Source of the DNA: Anolis sagrei
Taxonomy: Eukaryota > Chordata > Lepidosauria > Squamata > Anolidae
Length of the DNA: 64,000 nt
Direction of reading: 5' to 3'
Assembly (NCBI RefSeq): GCF_037176765.1
Contig: NC_090025.1
Coordinates: 169,744,822-169,808,821 of the forward strand
Each line of letters opens with the position of its first letter. Position 1 is the first letter of the stretch. Below the pieces are notes generated by a model. That model ran no database searches and was not told the DNA's origin. It was given only the letters and a program-made list of their open reading frames with translations. Below are positions 32,555-43,525 of the stretch, in pieces. Both the position numbers and the translations under genes were made by a program.

Positions 32555-32755
32555 TGGGTTGTTGTAAGTTTTTCGGGCTGTATGGGTATGTTCCAGAAGC
32601 ATTCTCTCCTGAGGTTTCGCCTGACAACCTCTGAGGATGCCTGCCATAGATGCAGGTGAAACGTCAGGAGAGAATGCTTTTGGAACATGGCCATACAGCC
32701 CCAAAAACTTACAACAACCCAGTGATTCTGGCCATGAAAGCCTTTGACAATACAT
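32555..32755 (+). mobile_element. Penelope-like inverted dimer, clean 201-bp copy
   Basis: Plain end TGGGTTGTTGTAAG at the left; tailed end AGTGATTCTGGCCATGAAAG then CCTTTGACAATACAT at the right; 14-bp duplication AGAATTGGTGAATG / AGAATGGGTGAATG. The centre retains only the two facing hammerhead-like cores. Confidence 0.9.
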
Positions 32756-32849
32756 AGAATGGGTGAATGCTTTCCTGGGAAAGAAGGGCAAGGTTGTATA
32801 TTAATGTCTTTATCCCAAAGGACCGGAGGTCACTGCAATGGGGTTTATT

Positions 32850-33205
32850 TATTTATCCTGTCGGAAATGAATTGAGGGTACAGTTATTATGTATTTAAAA
32901 ACACAAACAAAGTTAAAAACTAGACATTATACTAAATGTCCTTTGACCAGAAGCTGGCCACTTGGAGTGCCTCTGGTGTTGCTGTTAGAAGGTCCTCCAT
33001 TGTGCATGCGGCAAGGCTCAATCTTCATTGCAATAGGTGGTCCGTGGTTTGCTGTTCTCCACACCAATATGGTGAAGACTCCACTTTGTAGCCCAACTTA
33101 TGAATATTGGTTCTGCATCTTGTGGTGCCAGTCACACTGTTCAGCACCTTCCAAGTCAGCCAGTCTTTTGTGTACCCAGTAGGGAATCTCTCATCTGGTA
33201 TCAGC
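32850..33205 (-). mobile_element. Non-LTR retrotransposon (RT/zinc-knuckle C-terminal family of 50253)
   Basis: Minus frame: DERFPTGYTKDWLTWKVLNS then TTRCRTNIHKLGYKVE. The 3' end lies at 32850-32880 with ATAAATAAATA tail text. Confidence 0.8.
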
Positions 33206-33466
33206 CATGGAAAGCATGAAAGGGGGGAATAGTGTAATGGGGAACAATTATTGTAAGCACTGTTCTGAAGTGTATGTGTTCTATGCATAAATATAAAGGG
33301 TGGGGGGAAGGGGAGGGAAGCAATTATAACAATGATTTGTATTTGGTTTTGATTTAAAATTTAATTTCAGCAATATTATTGTAAAAAAAAAGGCTTTGTG
33401 TCATAAAAAAGAACAGAACTTCAGTTCTGGTACTAAAAATAAATTATAGACTGGTCGTGTGCACTG
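33206..33466. other. Unassigned intergenic sequence
   Basis: Short AT-rich stretch; nothing recognised. Confidence 0.4.
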
Positions 33467-33740
33467 AGACATAGAATTACAGAAACAGAGTAGGAAAATC
33501 CTACAAAGGCCATTCAGTCCAATCCCATTGTGTTATGCAAGAAGTCACATGAAACCACTCCCAGCAGATGGCCAATCAACTTAAAAACCGTTAGAGATAG
33601 AGACTTAACCACACTATAAGGCAGTATATTCCACTATCAAAAAGTTGTTACCATCAGGAGGCTCTATTTCTAGCACTGCGGCTGGCTTTTTCTGACATAC
33701 AGCTGACTTTTCTGTATCCAGCTTCTTTTTGGTATACCTT
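33467..33740 (-). mobile_element. Old CR1-like 3' end
   Basis: ACATAGAATTACAGAAACAG and AAGGCCATTCAGTCCAATCC are a diverged version of the reversed CR1 terminus. Confidence 0.6.
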
Positions 33741-34052
33741 GGAAATTTCTAATAAGAAATTTCTAATAAGTCAGTCACATTTGGAAGCTGATCAACTTTG
33801 GATGGAATTAAACTGAAACAAATTGAACAGTCAAAATCTGCCATCTACTGGTAGTATTTTGCAAATGTTTCGATGAAGCATGTGAAGGTTTTAAATTTGT
33901 ATCCAAGTCAGAGCAAAGCTTCTCTCAGGTCCTTTCCACATTATTATATAATCAAGTTCAATGCGGATAATCTGGATTTCATATGGCAGTGTAGAAGGGG
34001 CATCAGTTACAGCAAATGATATTTTCAGCAATCCTTTCAGAGTACTGACAGT
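33741..34052. other. Unassigned; MITE arm at 33938-34002
   Basis: TTCATATGGCAGTGTAGAAG is one end of the family at 12383. Confidence 0.45.
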
Positions 34053-34110
34053 CAATACTCTCACACCAGAAGCAACTTGGTTTCTCAAGTCGCTCCTGAC
34101 ATGGACAAAA
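34053..34110 (+). repeat. SINE 3' tail (CTCCTGACATG family)
   Basis: CTCACACCAGAAGCAACTTG and TCAAGTCGCTCCTGACATGG are the last 58 bases of the family at 49165. Confidence 0.8.
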
Positions 34111-34645
34111 AAAATCTTCTAGTTCAGGGATGATACATTATCTATATGGGATTCTGGATAACTATACCACCTTTTATGTCATTCACCTCCACAATTTGGA
34201 TTCCAATTTTTGTTACTCCCCAAACACCCTACAATATGACACCGCCTCAGCAGGGAAAATTGCTAATTATATATTTATTTGCATATCCAGAGTTTTATTA
34301 TTTGCTAGAGTTTTATTATTTCTTAAGGAAGAAGTAGTGTAAGGATCAGGGCAGCAGGCAGTGGGAGCTGGGCCATCTGGCAAGCATTGAGTAGTTGCAG
34401 CCAGAGTGGGGTAACTGCTGGGATAATAAAGGAGTAAAAAAGGATTATTACTCCTTGTGGTGGTGGTGGTGTTGCTGAAAGTTTTGCGAAGGTGTTGGAA
34501 ATTTTGCGAAGGTGAAGGTGTTGGAAGATTGGAGTTCTGAGAAGCTTGTGGATTGAGGAGAAGAATTGGACTCTGTATATGTGTTTTTGCATAAATTCTG
34601 CTACAAGACAAACGTGTGAGTTTGCTCCTTGGTCAGAGGGAGAAT
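34111..34645. other. Unassigned; repeated motif near 34470-34530
   Basis: GAAGGTGTTGGAAATTTTGC is partly duplicated here. The stretch to 34640 has some look of an LTR end but no boundaries could be fixed. Confidence 0.35.
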
Positions 34646-34870
34646 TATAGAATCATAGAATCAAAGAGTTGGAAGAGACCTCATGGGCTATCCAGTCCAA
34701 CCCCCTGCCAAGAAGCAGGAATATTGCATTCAAATCACCCCTGACAGATGGCCATCCAGACTCTGTTTAAAAGCTTCCAAAGAAGGAGCCTCCACCACAC
34801 TCCGGGGCAGAGAGTTCCACTGCTGAATGGCTCTCACAGTCAGGAAGTTCTTCCTCATGTTCAGATGGAA
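34646..34870 (-). mobile_element. CR1 LINE 3' fragment
   Basis: ATAGAATCATAGAATCAAAG then GAGCCTCCACCACACTCCGG; short 5'-truncated copy. Confidence 0.9.
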
Positions 34871-35104
34871 AGTTTCCGCATCTCTGTGTGTCTACATATT
34901 AATCTTCATTGCAACAAGTCTCACCCAGACTCCGCCCCTCACAACTTAGATATGACCAAATTTCTTTTTGTACCCCAAACTGGGGGTGGGCAATATGCCA
35001 TGAATATCTCTAAATATTCAAGAGCCATTTGGGGTATACAGGTGGCACTTTACCACTGCTACTGATGTAATATAAGGAAAGATGGCAACTATCATACTGT
35101 ACAA

Positions 35105-35314
35105 CAGGCATGGCCAAACTTTGGCCCTCCAGGGGTTTTGGAATTCAATTCCCACAATTTCTAACAGCCTCAGGCCTCTTCCTCCCCCCCCCCCCTCAGC
35201 TACTTACACTTAAGCCTATGCGGCCGAGGGGGGAAAGGAAAAGTCCTAAGGCTGTTAGGAATTATGGAAATTGAAGTCCAAAACATATGCAGGGCTGAAG
35301 TTTGATCATGGCTG
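35105..35314. mobile_element. Palindromic hAT MITE with an internal insert
   Basis: CAGGCATGGCCAAACTTTGG and the return arm are separated by about 70 extra bases (35174-35240) including a poly(C) run. Flanks CTGTACAA and TTGTACAG differ only at their ends. Confidence 0.75.
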
Positions 35315-35479
35315 TTGTACAGCATATCATAACCTATTACAAAGTGCAGCTTTATTTTGTGTTGTTTGTATGCCAAGAGTGTAAATACCATGTTTGGAAA
35401 ACAATTCAGTCTTGAAATTGATTTTATTAGGAGTCTTCAAGTCATTTTTAATTTATGGCAGCCATGATTTGTAGAAGTT

Positions 35480-35790
35480 CCTAACGGCTACACAGATGAA
35501 AAAGCCTTTGGGAACCTAGTGCAATAGATAAACACGGAACTATGTGAAATCGAATACTGGAATGGCTTAGACGATGATTTTGGACAATGAGACTAATAGT
35601 GAAGGTAGTGGTTTTATATGTTTTAAAAAGTTTTAATGTATGTATTTCATAATTCTGTTTTAAATGTGGTTATAATTGTATTTTGTTAAGGTATCAAATG
35701 GCTATCTGGTTGTAAGCTGCCTTGTGTTACCTTTGAGTTTGAAAAAGGCGGGGTAGAAATAGCGTAAATAAATAAATAAAGAAGAAGAAC
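35480..35790 (+). mobile_element. L2-like LINE 3' end
   Basis: GTAAGCTGCCTTGTGTTACC, GGCGGGGTAGAAATAGCG and terminal AAATAAATAAATAAA mark a plus-strand L2 tail. Confidence 0.75.
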
Positions 35791-35959
35791 AAGATAGTTT
35801 AAATAAGCTAAAACGTATTAGGCAATATAATGAATAAAATACAGATTAATTTTTTTAGAAGTTTTTTAAAATATAAATAAAAGTCTTTGCCTTGATTTAA
35901 TAATGGTGGATAGCCAAGTTTTAACTTGACACCTAAATCATAACAGTGTTGGTGCCAGT

Positions 35960-36178
35960 TGGGCTTCAAGGGAGAGAACATCCCACCATTAGAGCATCAA
36001 CCTAAACATTATGAAGAATTTCCTGATGATAGGAGCTGTGTGACAGTAACATTTGCTGCCTCCCTTCTATGAAGAGTCTGGATGTCCATCTGTTGGGAGT
36101 GCTGGATGTTCCTGCTTGGCAGAGGGCTGGACTGGATGGCGCTTGTCATCTCCCCCAGCTATGATTCTATGATTCTGT
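35960..36178 (+). mobile_element. Old CR1 3' end, plus strand
   Basis: AGAGGGCTGGACTGGATGGC and the terminal ATGATTCTATGATTCTG show a plus-oriented CR1 end. Confidence 0.75.
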
Positions 36179-36262
36179 AATGTCCTTACATAGTGTATTG
36201 TCCTGACTAGAGGAATATGGAAGAGAACCTCACAGTAGATCTTAAAACTTGGGCAATATAGG

Positions 36263-37062
36263 TGTAGCGAGGGAGGGAGACTATTTTTTTATTTAAGAAA
36301 AACCTCTTTGCTCTTATACTGATTCAGTTTCTTCTTTTATCTTGGCTGGGACTCTCTGTGTACTGTTTAACCTTTGTACAGACAATGAGGCACTCTTCTG
36401 TATAACCAAGTAACACAGTTTATTTATGACTTCTGGCTCCAACGCTTGTGGTTACATTTGTGTTTTGTTGCAATCTTGAGACTTACAGTCAGTATAATAT
36501 ACTTGGTTTACTTTTCTGAAATAGCCTTTCAATGTTTCACATTCACAAACATGTTACTTGCTTTACACACTCTTGACTGAAATTATATTCTGACTAAAGC
36601 ACCACTGGCTTTCTTTATGTTCCTAAAACTTGAGCTCTATTTAACTAACTGCTTCTATATATATATCAGAAATCTTTAACACATCTTTATAACTGCTTAT
36701 TTCTAACAGGAGTTCCTAACTCTTTTCTCTCACAGAAGTTCCAAACTGTCTCTCACAAACAGGAATCCCTAACTCCCCTCACAAACAGCAATTCCTAACT
36801 CACTCTTTTGACTCTCTATTTTAAACTTTGGCTCCGCCCCTTTGGAATGTTCAGCTCTGCTGTCTCCAACTGTCATTTTGGCCTAGCAACCTTTTCAAAT
36901 CCTGGGCCTACGCTAATCTGCATATGACCAATCGGCTTCCATATGCAAATGAATCCTATCTCTGCTGTTGTTACCCTGTCTGTGCCTATTCTTCCCTACT
37001 TGCCATATGTAAACATAGAGCTATACACCAAAAATTTAACATAGAGTAGCAATTTCTCTACA
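36263..37062 (-). mobile_element. Solo LTR (fossil)
   Basis: 800 bp that begin TGTAGCGAGGG and end TTTCTCTACA, with a perfect 5-bp duplication ATAGG on both sides. The reverse strand carries a TATA-like run near 36660 and AATAAA near 36420 in the right order, so the LTR is probably on the minus strand. No internal region is attached. The family (ERV or Gypsy type) could not be settled. The perfect duplication suggests it is not extremely old. Confidence 0.72.
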
Positions 37063-37085
37063 ATAGGACATATAGGAAGAGGTGT

Positions 37086-37190
37086 ACCTGCAAGCATCAA
37101 GGTTCCAAGGCATGTAGGGCTTTAAATGTCACTGCAAGCATCTTGAATTCAGACTGGAAACATACTGACAGAAAGTGAAACTCTTTTGAA
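37086..37190 (-). mobile_element. Old L2-like fragment
   Basis: GGCATGTAGGGCTTTAAATG and ATCTTGAATTCAGACTGGAA match the L2 text at 40230-40280 at low identity. Confidence 0.5.
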
Positions 37191-37970
37191 ACTGACATAG
37201 CATGCGTCCTTCCCGGTGGAACATGGACCGCCATTTGGTGTATGACATTTTCAGTCAGGCAAAACTGATGATGGCACTTAGCTACATCTACTGTTCCTCT
37301 GTGGCTCTACCGCAGAGAAGATGAAAGCAAAAGTTTTGGATTTCAGCAGACCTAATTGTTGGGAAAACTATTCTGGTTGAAGTGTTAGTTATTTCCACCC
37401 ATCCTGCCATAATGACAAAGGCTGGGTTCTTCTAACTAGGTCAGCATTAGAAGGATTTTCTCCGCTGAGCTAGACATAAATATACAAAATTCCAGTGGAG
37501 AGACTTTTTCTGATTCATACCACTTTGGTCTGGGGTGGAATGAAAACCCTACAAGTTATGAGACAGGACAGAAAACATAATAAGCACAGCGTGATTAACA
37601 ATTTCCTTGGAATTCATTTGTGGATCCGAAGTGAACTTTCAATGCCACTTGGCTGTAAACATTCCACCCTGTTCTACATCACTTCATTATTTTTGTTAAA
37701 AGAATTGTGTATACACAATGTGGCTTAAAGAATCTGTATATAAGGTATTATTAGCGAGGGGGCTTGGGTGTTTGCCTTCGCTCTGCCTGGAAAGTCTGGT
37801 TGAAATTCTACTGGCATAGCATTTCTTGGCATAAAAGAAAAGACATTAAGGAAAATGCATCTGTTGTTTTTCTTTCACAAATAGAGCTCTTATACCTATA
37901 ACTGGTATTGTTCTCTCCCTCAATTCTACATAGGTGGAAGGACATTGGGGAGTGCGGCTATATTACTAAT
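37191..37970. other. Unassigned intergenic sequence
   Basis: No gene or repeat recognised; the frame at 37495-37728 has no known match. Confidence 0.4.
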
Positions 37971-37974
37971 ATTG

Positions 37975-38195
37975 TACCACTGAGCTGCTGAACTTGCTGA
38001 CCTAAAGGTTGGTAGTTCGAATCCAGGGAGTGGGGTGAACTCCCACTATTAGGCCCAGTTTCAGCCAAACCTAGCAGTTTGGAGGTGTCTATGGATGTTG
38101 GCTCTTCGGCCTAGAAATGGAGATGACCCCCCCCCCCCCCATAGTCGGATACGACTAGACTTAATGTCAGGGGAAACTATTACCTTTTTATAAAA
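37975..38195 (+). repeat. Sauria-type tRNA SINE, internally shortened
   Basis: AGTTCGAATCCAGGGAGTGG and TAGACTTAATGTCAGGGGAA are present; part of the body between them is missing. Confidence 0.85.
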
Positions 38196-38373
38196 ACCTC
38201 TTCTTCAGATAATCATTTTCTCATAATCTTCTCATCATCTTCTCATCTTCAGTTTTATGACTAGCAAAATATGGTTGATTGTTGCCCAAGCAGCCAAGGT
38301 AACTTGCTACAGAGATTGGAGTGTGTGATAATGTTTACCTCCATGTAGTGAAAGTTGTTTTCTGCCCCTCATG

Positions 38374-38868
38374 TAGGGCTGGGCAGTTTTGTTCGTTAAT
38401 TACGTAATTCATTATTAATTCGTATTTAAATTAGCTTACGATCCGATATTGAGCCATGCAGGAATAGTGTGAGGAGTAAATTAGATTCGAAACAATTTTT
38501 TCAATTTATTTCGTTATTGTTTCATTATTGTTTCGAAAGTATTTCGTAATTATTTTGTAATTATTTTGTAATTATTTTCGCATGTCTGGTGCAAGTTTTA
38601 TAGTTGTTGTTTGTTTTATCACACCAACAGTCAACAACAGAGGGAGAGGGAAGCTTCAGAAGTTCCCCCTGTCCCATTTGGAGGTTTTTTTAGCATATTG
38701 CGCAATCGCGTCCGCCATTAACAAATCGATTTGAAATTAACGAAATTTCGTAAATAACGAAATTTTGAAGTCTCAAAATTTCGGAAGTATTTAGAATTTG
38801 GAAACGCTAGCACCCCCTGGAAACGAATCGAGTTTAGAAACATTTTTTTCCGTGGTTACCCAGCCCTA
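38374..38868. mobile_element. hAT-type MITE with TAGGGCTGGG ends
   Basis: TAGGGCTGGGCAGTTTTG and GTGGTTACCCAGCCCTA are terminal inverted repeats with a perfect 8-bp duplication CCCTCATG (38366-38373, 38869-38876). The interior is very AT-rich with repeated CGTAATTATTTTG text. No coding frame. Confidence 0.9.
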
Positions 38869-38876
38869 CCCTCATG

Positions 38877-39727
38877 CTGTTGTTAAGAGAGCAGGAGCAT
38901 GAGCATGGCAAGCAGTTGAAAATTCTGCAATTAAAGCTTAGAATTATACAAACTTTACCAGGGTGACAAATTCTGGTAAATTCAGAGGAAACTTTAGTTT
39001 TAAAATGTATAATCTGCAGAGCAGAAAAGTTATGTTGATTCCTGAATAAGTGACTTCTTTATGGCAAGCCACTGTCCTTCTCAGAGGGCTCAATAAAGCT
39101 ACATCTGTTGGTTTTAATGTGACCAATTGCCTCAGGTGCTTTCCACATTAAAAAAAACAACAACACCCAGATACTGTATATGTGGTAAAAGCTATTATGA
39201 GGAAATGCTTCAGAGGATATTTTCTCTCTTCTTTTAATAGATTAGATTTGCTACTTCTGCTATTACACAAGGGGACTGTTATCATGATATTCCTTGCTAG
39301 AATCTGTTATTAAATATCAGATTATTTATTTTAAATAAAATAACAAGAATTTTTGCAACATGGAATAAGAAAGAGAAAGAATATTACATTAATGAAAACC
39401 CAAACATGCCCTGTGTTCTGAGATTCTTTGTTCATTTTCAGGTATAATATAAGTATATTATGAATGTTTTTGTAATGTTATATTGCTGTGTTAAGATTGA
39501 ATCCTTATTTTGTGCTTTGACTGTGGATGTTGAGAGCTGGGTGCAAAATGATTTCTCACTGTGTTTCTCAGACATAAATGTGGGATACAAATAGAAATAA
39601 TAATAGTAGAAATAATAAGAATAACAAAAACATTTTTCTTGGAAGTAGGACTCACCCTTTTTCTCCTAAGAACTGATTTTCCTGCATTAATTTTGGTTTG
39701 CAGAATTGTTATTGTTTCTGCTATTAT
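38877..39727. other. Unassigned intergenic sequence
   Basis: AT-rich; no gene or repeat recognised. Confidence 0.4.
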
Positions 39728-41145
39728 TCAATCAATCAAAACTTTATTACAGTCCAAACACCCAAATAGCTCAGCGGTTAAAGGTACACAAATTGCAGAC
39801 AGATTAATAAACTGATAAAACTGATTAAAATGCTGCTGCTGCTCAACATCAACAATCAATAATACAACAGTTATATAATTACACTAAATCATCCGCGCCG
39901 TCTCATCGTAGAATCATAAACCAATCTCATAATCCATATTCCGTTCCAGTCGTCATTGCCAATTGTTGTAGCACTTAGTTAAACGCCTTCTCAAATAACC
40001 AAGTCTTTAAGCTCCTGCGGAATGACATAAGGGAGGGCGCCTGTCTGATGTCTACAGGGAGGGTGTTCCACAGCCGGGGGGCCACCACCAAGAAGGCCCT
40101 ATCTCTCGTCCCCGCCAGATGTGCCTGTGAGGCAGGCGGGATCGAGAGAAGGGCCTCCCCAGACGATCTCAAGGCCCTCGTGGGCTCATAGGCCGAGATG
40201 CGGTCAGAAAGGTATTTTGGGCCGGAACCGTTTAGGGCTTTGTAGGCCAACACCAGCACCTTAAATTGGGCCTGATAGCAGATCGGCAGCCAGTGGAGCT
40301 GGAACAACAAGGGCGTTGTGTGCTCCCTGCGTCCCGCTCCTGTTAGTAACATGGCTGCCGCGCGCTGGACTAGCTGGAGCTTCCGGGCCGTCTTCAAGGG
40401 CAGCCCCACGTAGAGAGCATTGCAGTAGTCAAGGCAGGATGTGACCAGAGCGTGTACCACCGTGGCCAAGTCAGACTTCCCGAGGTACGGGCGCAGCTGG
40501 CGCACGAGCCTGAGCTGTGCAAATGCTCCCCTGGTCACTGCTGAAACCTGGGGATCCAAGCTCAACGACGAATCCAGGGTCACACCCAAGCTGCGAACCT
40601 GCGCCTTCAAGGGGAGTGCGACCCCGTCCAGCACAGGCTGTAACCCTATACCCTGTTCGGCCTTGCGACTGACCAGGAGTACCTCTGTCTTGTCTGGATT
40701 TAATTTCAGTTTGTTCGCCCTCATCCAGACCGTTACAGCGGCCAGGCACCGGTTCAGGACCTCGACAGCCTCCTTAGTAGCAGGTGGGAAGGAGTGACAG
40801 AGTTGGACATCATCTGCGTACAGATGACACCACACCCCGAAACTCCGGATGATCTCACCCAGCGGCTTCATGTAGATGTTAAACAGCATGGGGGACAGTA
40901 TAGAGCCCTGTGGAACCCCACAGGTCAATGGCCGTGGTGTTGAACAGGTGTCCCCCAATAACACCTTCTGGGTGCGGCCCTCCAGAAATGACTGGAGCCA
41001 CTGCAGAACAGTGCCCCCAAGGCCCATTTCCGCAAGGCGCCCCAGAAAGATACCGTGGTCGACGGTATCGAAGGCCGCTGAGAGGTCCAGGAGCACCAAC
41101 AGGGACACACTCCCCCTGTCTAGCTCCCGGCGCAGATCATCCAAA
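39728..41145 (-). mobile_element. L2 LINE with long open reverse transcriptase frame
   Basis: The minus strand has an uninterrupted frame from about 41145 to 39975. It shows the reverse transcriptase blocks LLDLSAAFDTVDH, CGVPQGSILSPMLFN and YADDVQL, then LNPDKTEVLLVSRKA, and the C-terminal LHWLPICYQAQFKVLVLAYK and WNTLPVDIR. A 3' UTR follows to 39728. The N-terminal endonuclease is missing, so this is a 5'-truncated copy, but the open frame of about 390 codons makes it the youngest-looking LINE here. Confidence 0.93.
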
Positions 41146-41398
41146 GGCAAAGATGAAGTACTTCGATCACATAATGAGAAGACAGCAAAGCTTAGAGAAG
41201 ATAATGATGCTGTGGAAAATGGAAGGAAAAAGGAAGAGGGTCCAACCAAGGGCTAGATGGATGGATGGTATCCTTGAAGTGACTGGCTTGACCTTGAAGG
41301 AGCTGCGGGTGGCCACTGCCAACAGGGAGCTCTGGCGTGGGCTGGTCCATGAGGTCACAAAGAGTTGGAAGCAACTGAATGACTAAACAGCAAAAAGA
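41146..41398 (+). mobile_element. RTE/BovB LINE, 3' end
   Basis: The plus frame reads YFDHIMRRQQSLEKIMMLWK, RKRVQPRARWMDGI and GLVHEVTKSWKQLND followed by the stop: the BovB ORF2 C-terminus. It directly abuts the L2. Confidence 0.92.
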
Positions 41399-41735
41399 CC
41401 TTCTTAGATTGTTCCAATGAAGAATGAGTCCTTGCGATATAGCTCTTTGACATTAGCCAAGTTTTGCTGGTTGTTTTCACCTCTGTGTCCACTATTTCCA
41501 TCTCAAGTGCCATTTTACATTTGCACGATATGTCTAAAAATAATTAAAGGAGGAGAAGAAAGCACAGTGTCGCCATACGTCTCAGTATTAAAAACAAACT
41601 CGCTTTAGGCTGGGAATAAAATGTTCCAGCTGAGTTGCCAGAAAATAGTTTGGGACAACAGAAATGTCATTTGGATATTTAACCTCCCAAGAACTACAGC
41701 AACAGTTATTGCAACCTCATTCTTATAATTGTTGC
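41399..41735. other. Unassigned intergenic sequence
   Basis: Nothing recognised. Confidence 0.4.
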
Positions 41736-41995
41736 TAACTGCTACCAAGTTGACATTGACTCAGGGCAACCTTATGAATAGGAGTCTTCCAAGTCACCCT
41801 GATCTTCTGAGGTCTGACAGATACAGAACTGTGGCTTCCTTGCTTGAGCCTGTCCATCTGAAATGTGGCCTTCCTCTTTTCCTACTGCTTTCAACCCAGC
41901 CGAACATTATTCCCTTTTCTAATGAGTTATGTATTCTTGTGATATGTCCAAACCAACTTTGTAATACATTAAGTGCAGACAGAAGTTGAAGGTTG
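41736..41995 (-). mobile_element. RTE/BovB-type LINE C-terminal fragment
   Basis: Minus frame: SWFGHITRIHNSLEKGIMFG then SSRKRGRPHFRWTGS. A different subfamily or age from the 41146 copy. Confidence 0.85.
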
Positions 41996-42124
41996 CTTTC
42001 CCACCTGACATTCCACTTCCCCCATAGAAAAAGAGATAATTGGGAGATCAGGCCAGCTTCCTTAGCAGGCAAATGCAATTGCAAGATGAAACCATGGCAG
42101 TTAACATTAAATAATAACACTATT

Positions 42125-42310
42125 GGTAAAGGTAAAGGTTTTCCCCTGACATTAAGTCCAGTCGTGTCTGAAGAGCTGGTGCTGTCCGTAGACATTTCCA
42201 AGGTCATGTGGCTGGCATGACTGCATGGAGCACCATTACCTTCCCATTGGAGTGGTCCCGACTGATCTACTCAAAATGCATGTTTTCAAACTGCTAGGTT
42301 GGCACTGCAT
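42125..42310 (-). repeat. Sauria-type tRNA SINE, 5' truncated
   Basis: GGTAAAGGTTTTCCCCTGAC to AAACTGCTAGGTTGGCAC, minus strand; the tRNA head is missing. Confidence 0.85.
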
Positions 42311-42419
42311 AGCACTATAGCTATGCAGATTTTACTGCAGCAGAGAGGGAACTTGTAGCTTTCCAGATGTTGTTCCACAATTTCTATTAGCACCAAAATA
42401 GGCAATGGACAGAGAGATA

Positions 42420-43200
42420 TGGTTTGGATTTTAAAATTTGCCAGGAGGGCACAGGTTTCTTATCTTTGCTTTACTGCAAGAGCATTTCTTATGACATTCC
42501 TGTGCTCACTTTTCGACTCTGCATCTAGTGGTTGGTTGGATAGTTTTATTACAATTGATATGGCTGTCTCTTCGGTTACATTTTTTTTTTGGTTCAACAA
42601 AATTCATTACTTTCTACATGGAAATTATAACACTACTAACATGCCAGAATATTCGTATGAGTAGTCTGGCGATGTTTGGCACAAAATAATGCTTCCCACC
42701 ACTTGGTGGAGCTATAGAAACAATATTATCTTACTCATTCTCCCTGCAGTTTAATAAGCAGTAAGAATCCCAATCCAAAAGTACTATCCTTGGCAAGGTA
42801 AGAAGCCAAATACTAGGAAATTAGTCCTTTTTTCCTTCACCTGAGTACTGTCAACATTTGCAATGCAGTTGTCTGAAACAAAGAAAAAAAAACAATACTG
42901 CACTGTGCTTTTTGATTTTGCATTGTTATTGCTGCAAGTGCCTGGAATGTATAGACCTGCACAAAAATAATCTGACTGAATTATTGCTGGTAACTTTTTT
43001 TTACTTTTTTGCTTGGAGAGTAGATTCCATGTGTCATTTCACACGCTGCTTTTGGAATTCCATGTTCATGTCCCAGAATAAAAAGGTTTTACCATGCATC
43101 AGGGGATGTTTTTAACAGTTAAATAAATATACATTTAAATCTTTATTGGGAATGCAAGACTAGAATGGTTAGTTCCAGGGATTCCATTCAAGTACTTACC
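42420..43200. other. Unassigned intergenic sequence
   Basis: AT-rich, no gene recognised. Confidence 0.4.
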
Positions 43201-43204
43201 ACTT

Positions 43205-43525
43205 TGGGCCCCTTGGTGGCGCAGTGGGTTAAACCACTGAGCTGCTGAACTCGCTGACCGAAAGGTTGGTGGTTCAAATCCAGGGTGCGGGGTGAGCTCC
43301 CACTGTTAGTCCCAGCTTCTGCCAATGTAGCAGTTCATATGAGTAGATCAAAAGGTAGCGCTTCTGTGTGAAGATAACGGTGCTCCATGCAGTCATGTCA
43401 GCCACATAACCTTGGAGGCATCTACAGACAACGCCGGCTCTAGAAATGGAGATGAGCCCCACCCCCCAGAGTTGAACCCAGCTAGACTTAATGTCAGGGG
43501 AAACTTTTATCTTTACCTTTACCTT
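43205..43525 (+). repeat. Sauria-type tRNA SINE, full length
   Basis: GGGCCCCTTGGTGGCGCAGT (A-box region), GGTTCAAATCCAGGGTGCGG (B-box region), body and TTAATGTCAGGGGAAAC tail with a CTTTACCTTTACC end. Confidence 0.92.

Noticed and set aside
40910-41386. 158-codon plus frame as one protein
   Set aside because: Its first half is antisense to L2 and its second half is the BovB C-terminus; it is a fusion of two repeats by chance.
43205-43280. tRNA gene
   Set aside because: A- and B-box-like text is the head of a Sauria-type SINE; no cloverleaf gene stands apart from the SINE body here or in the other SINE copies.
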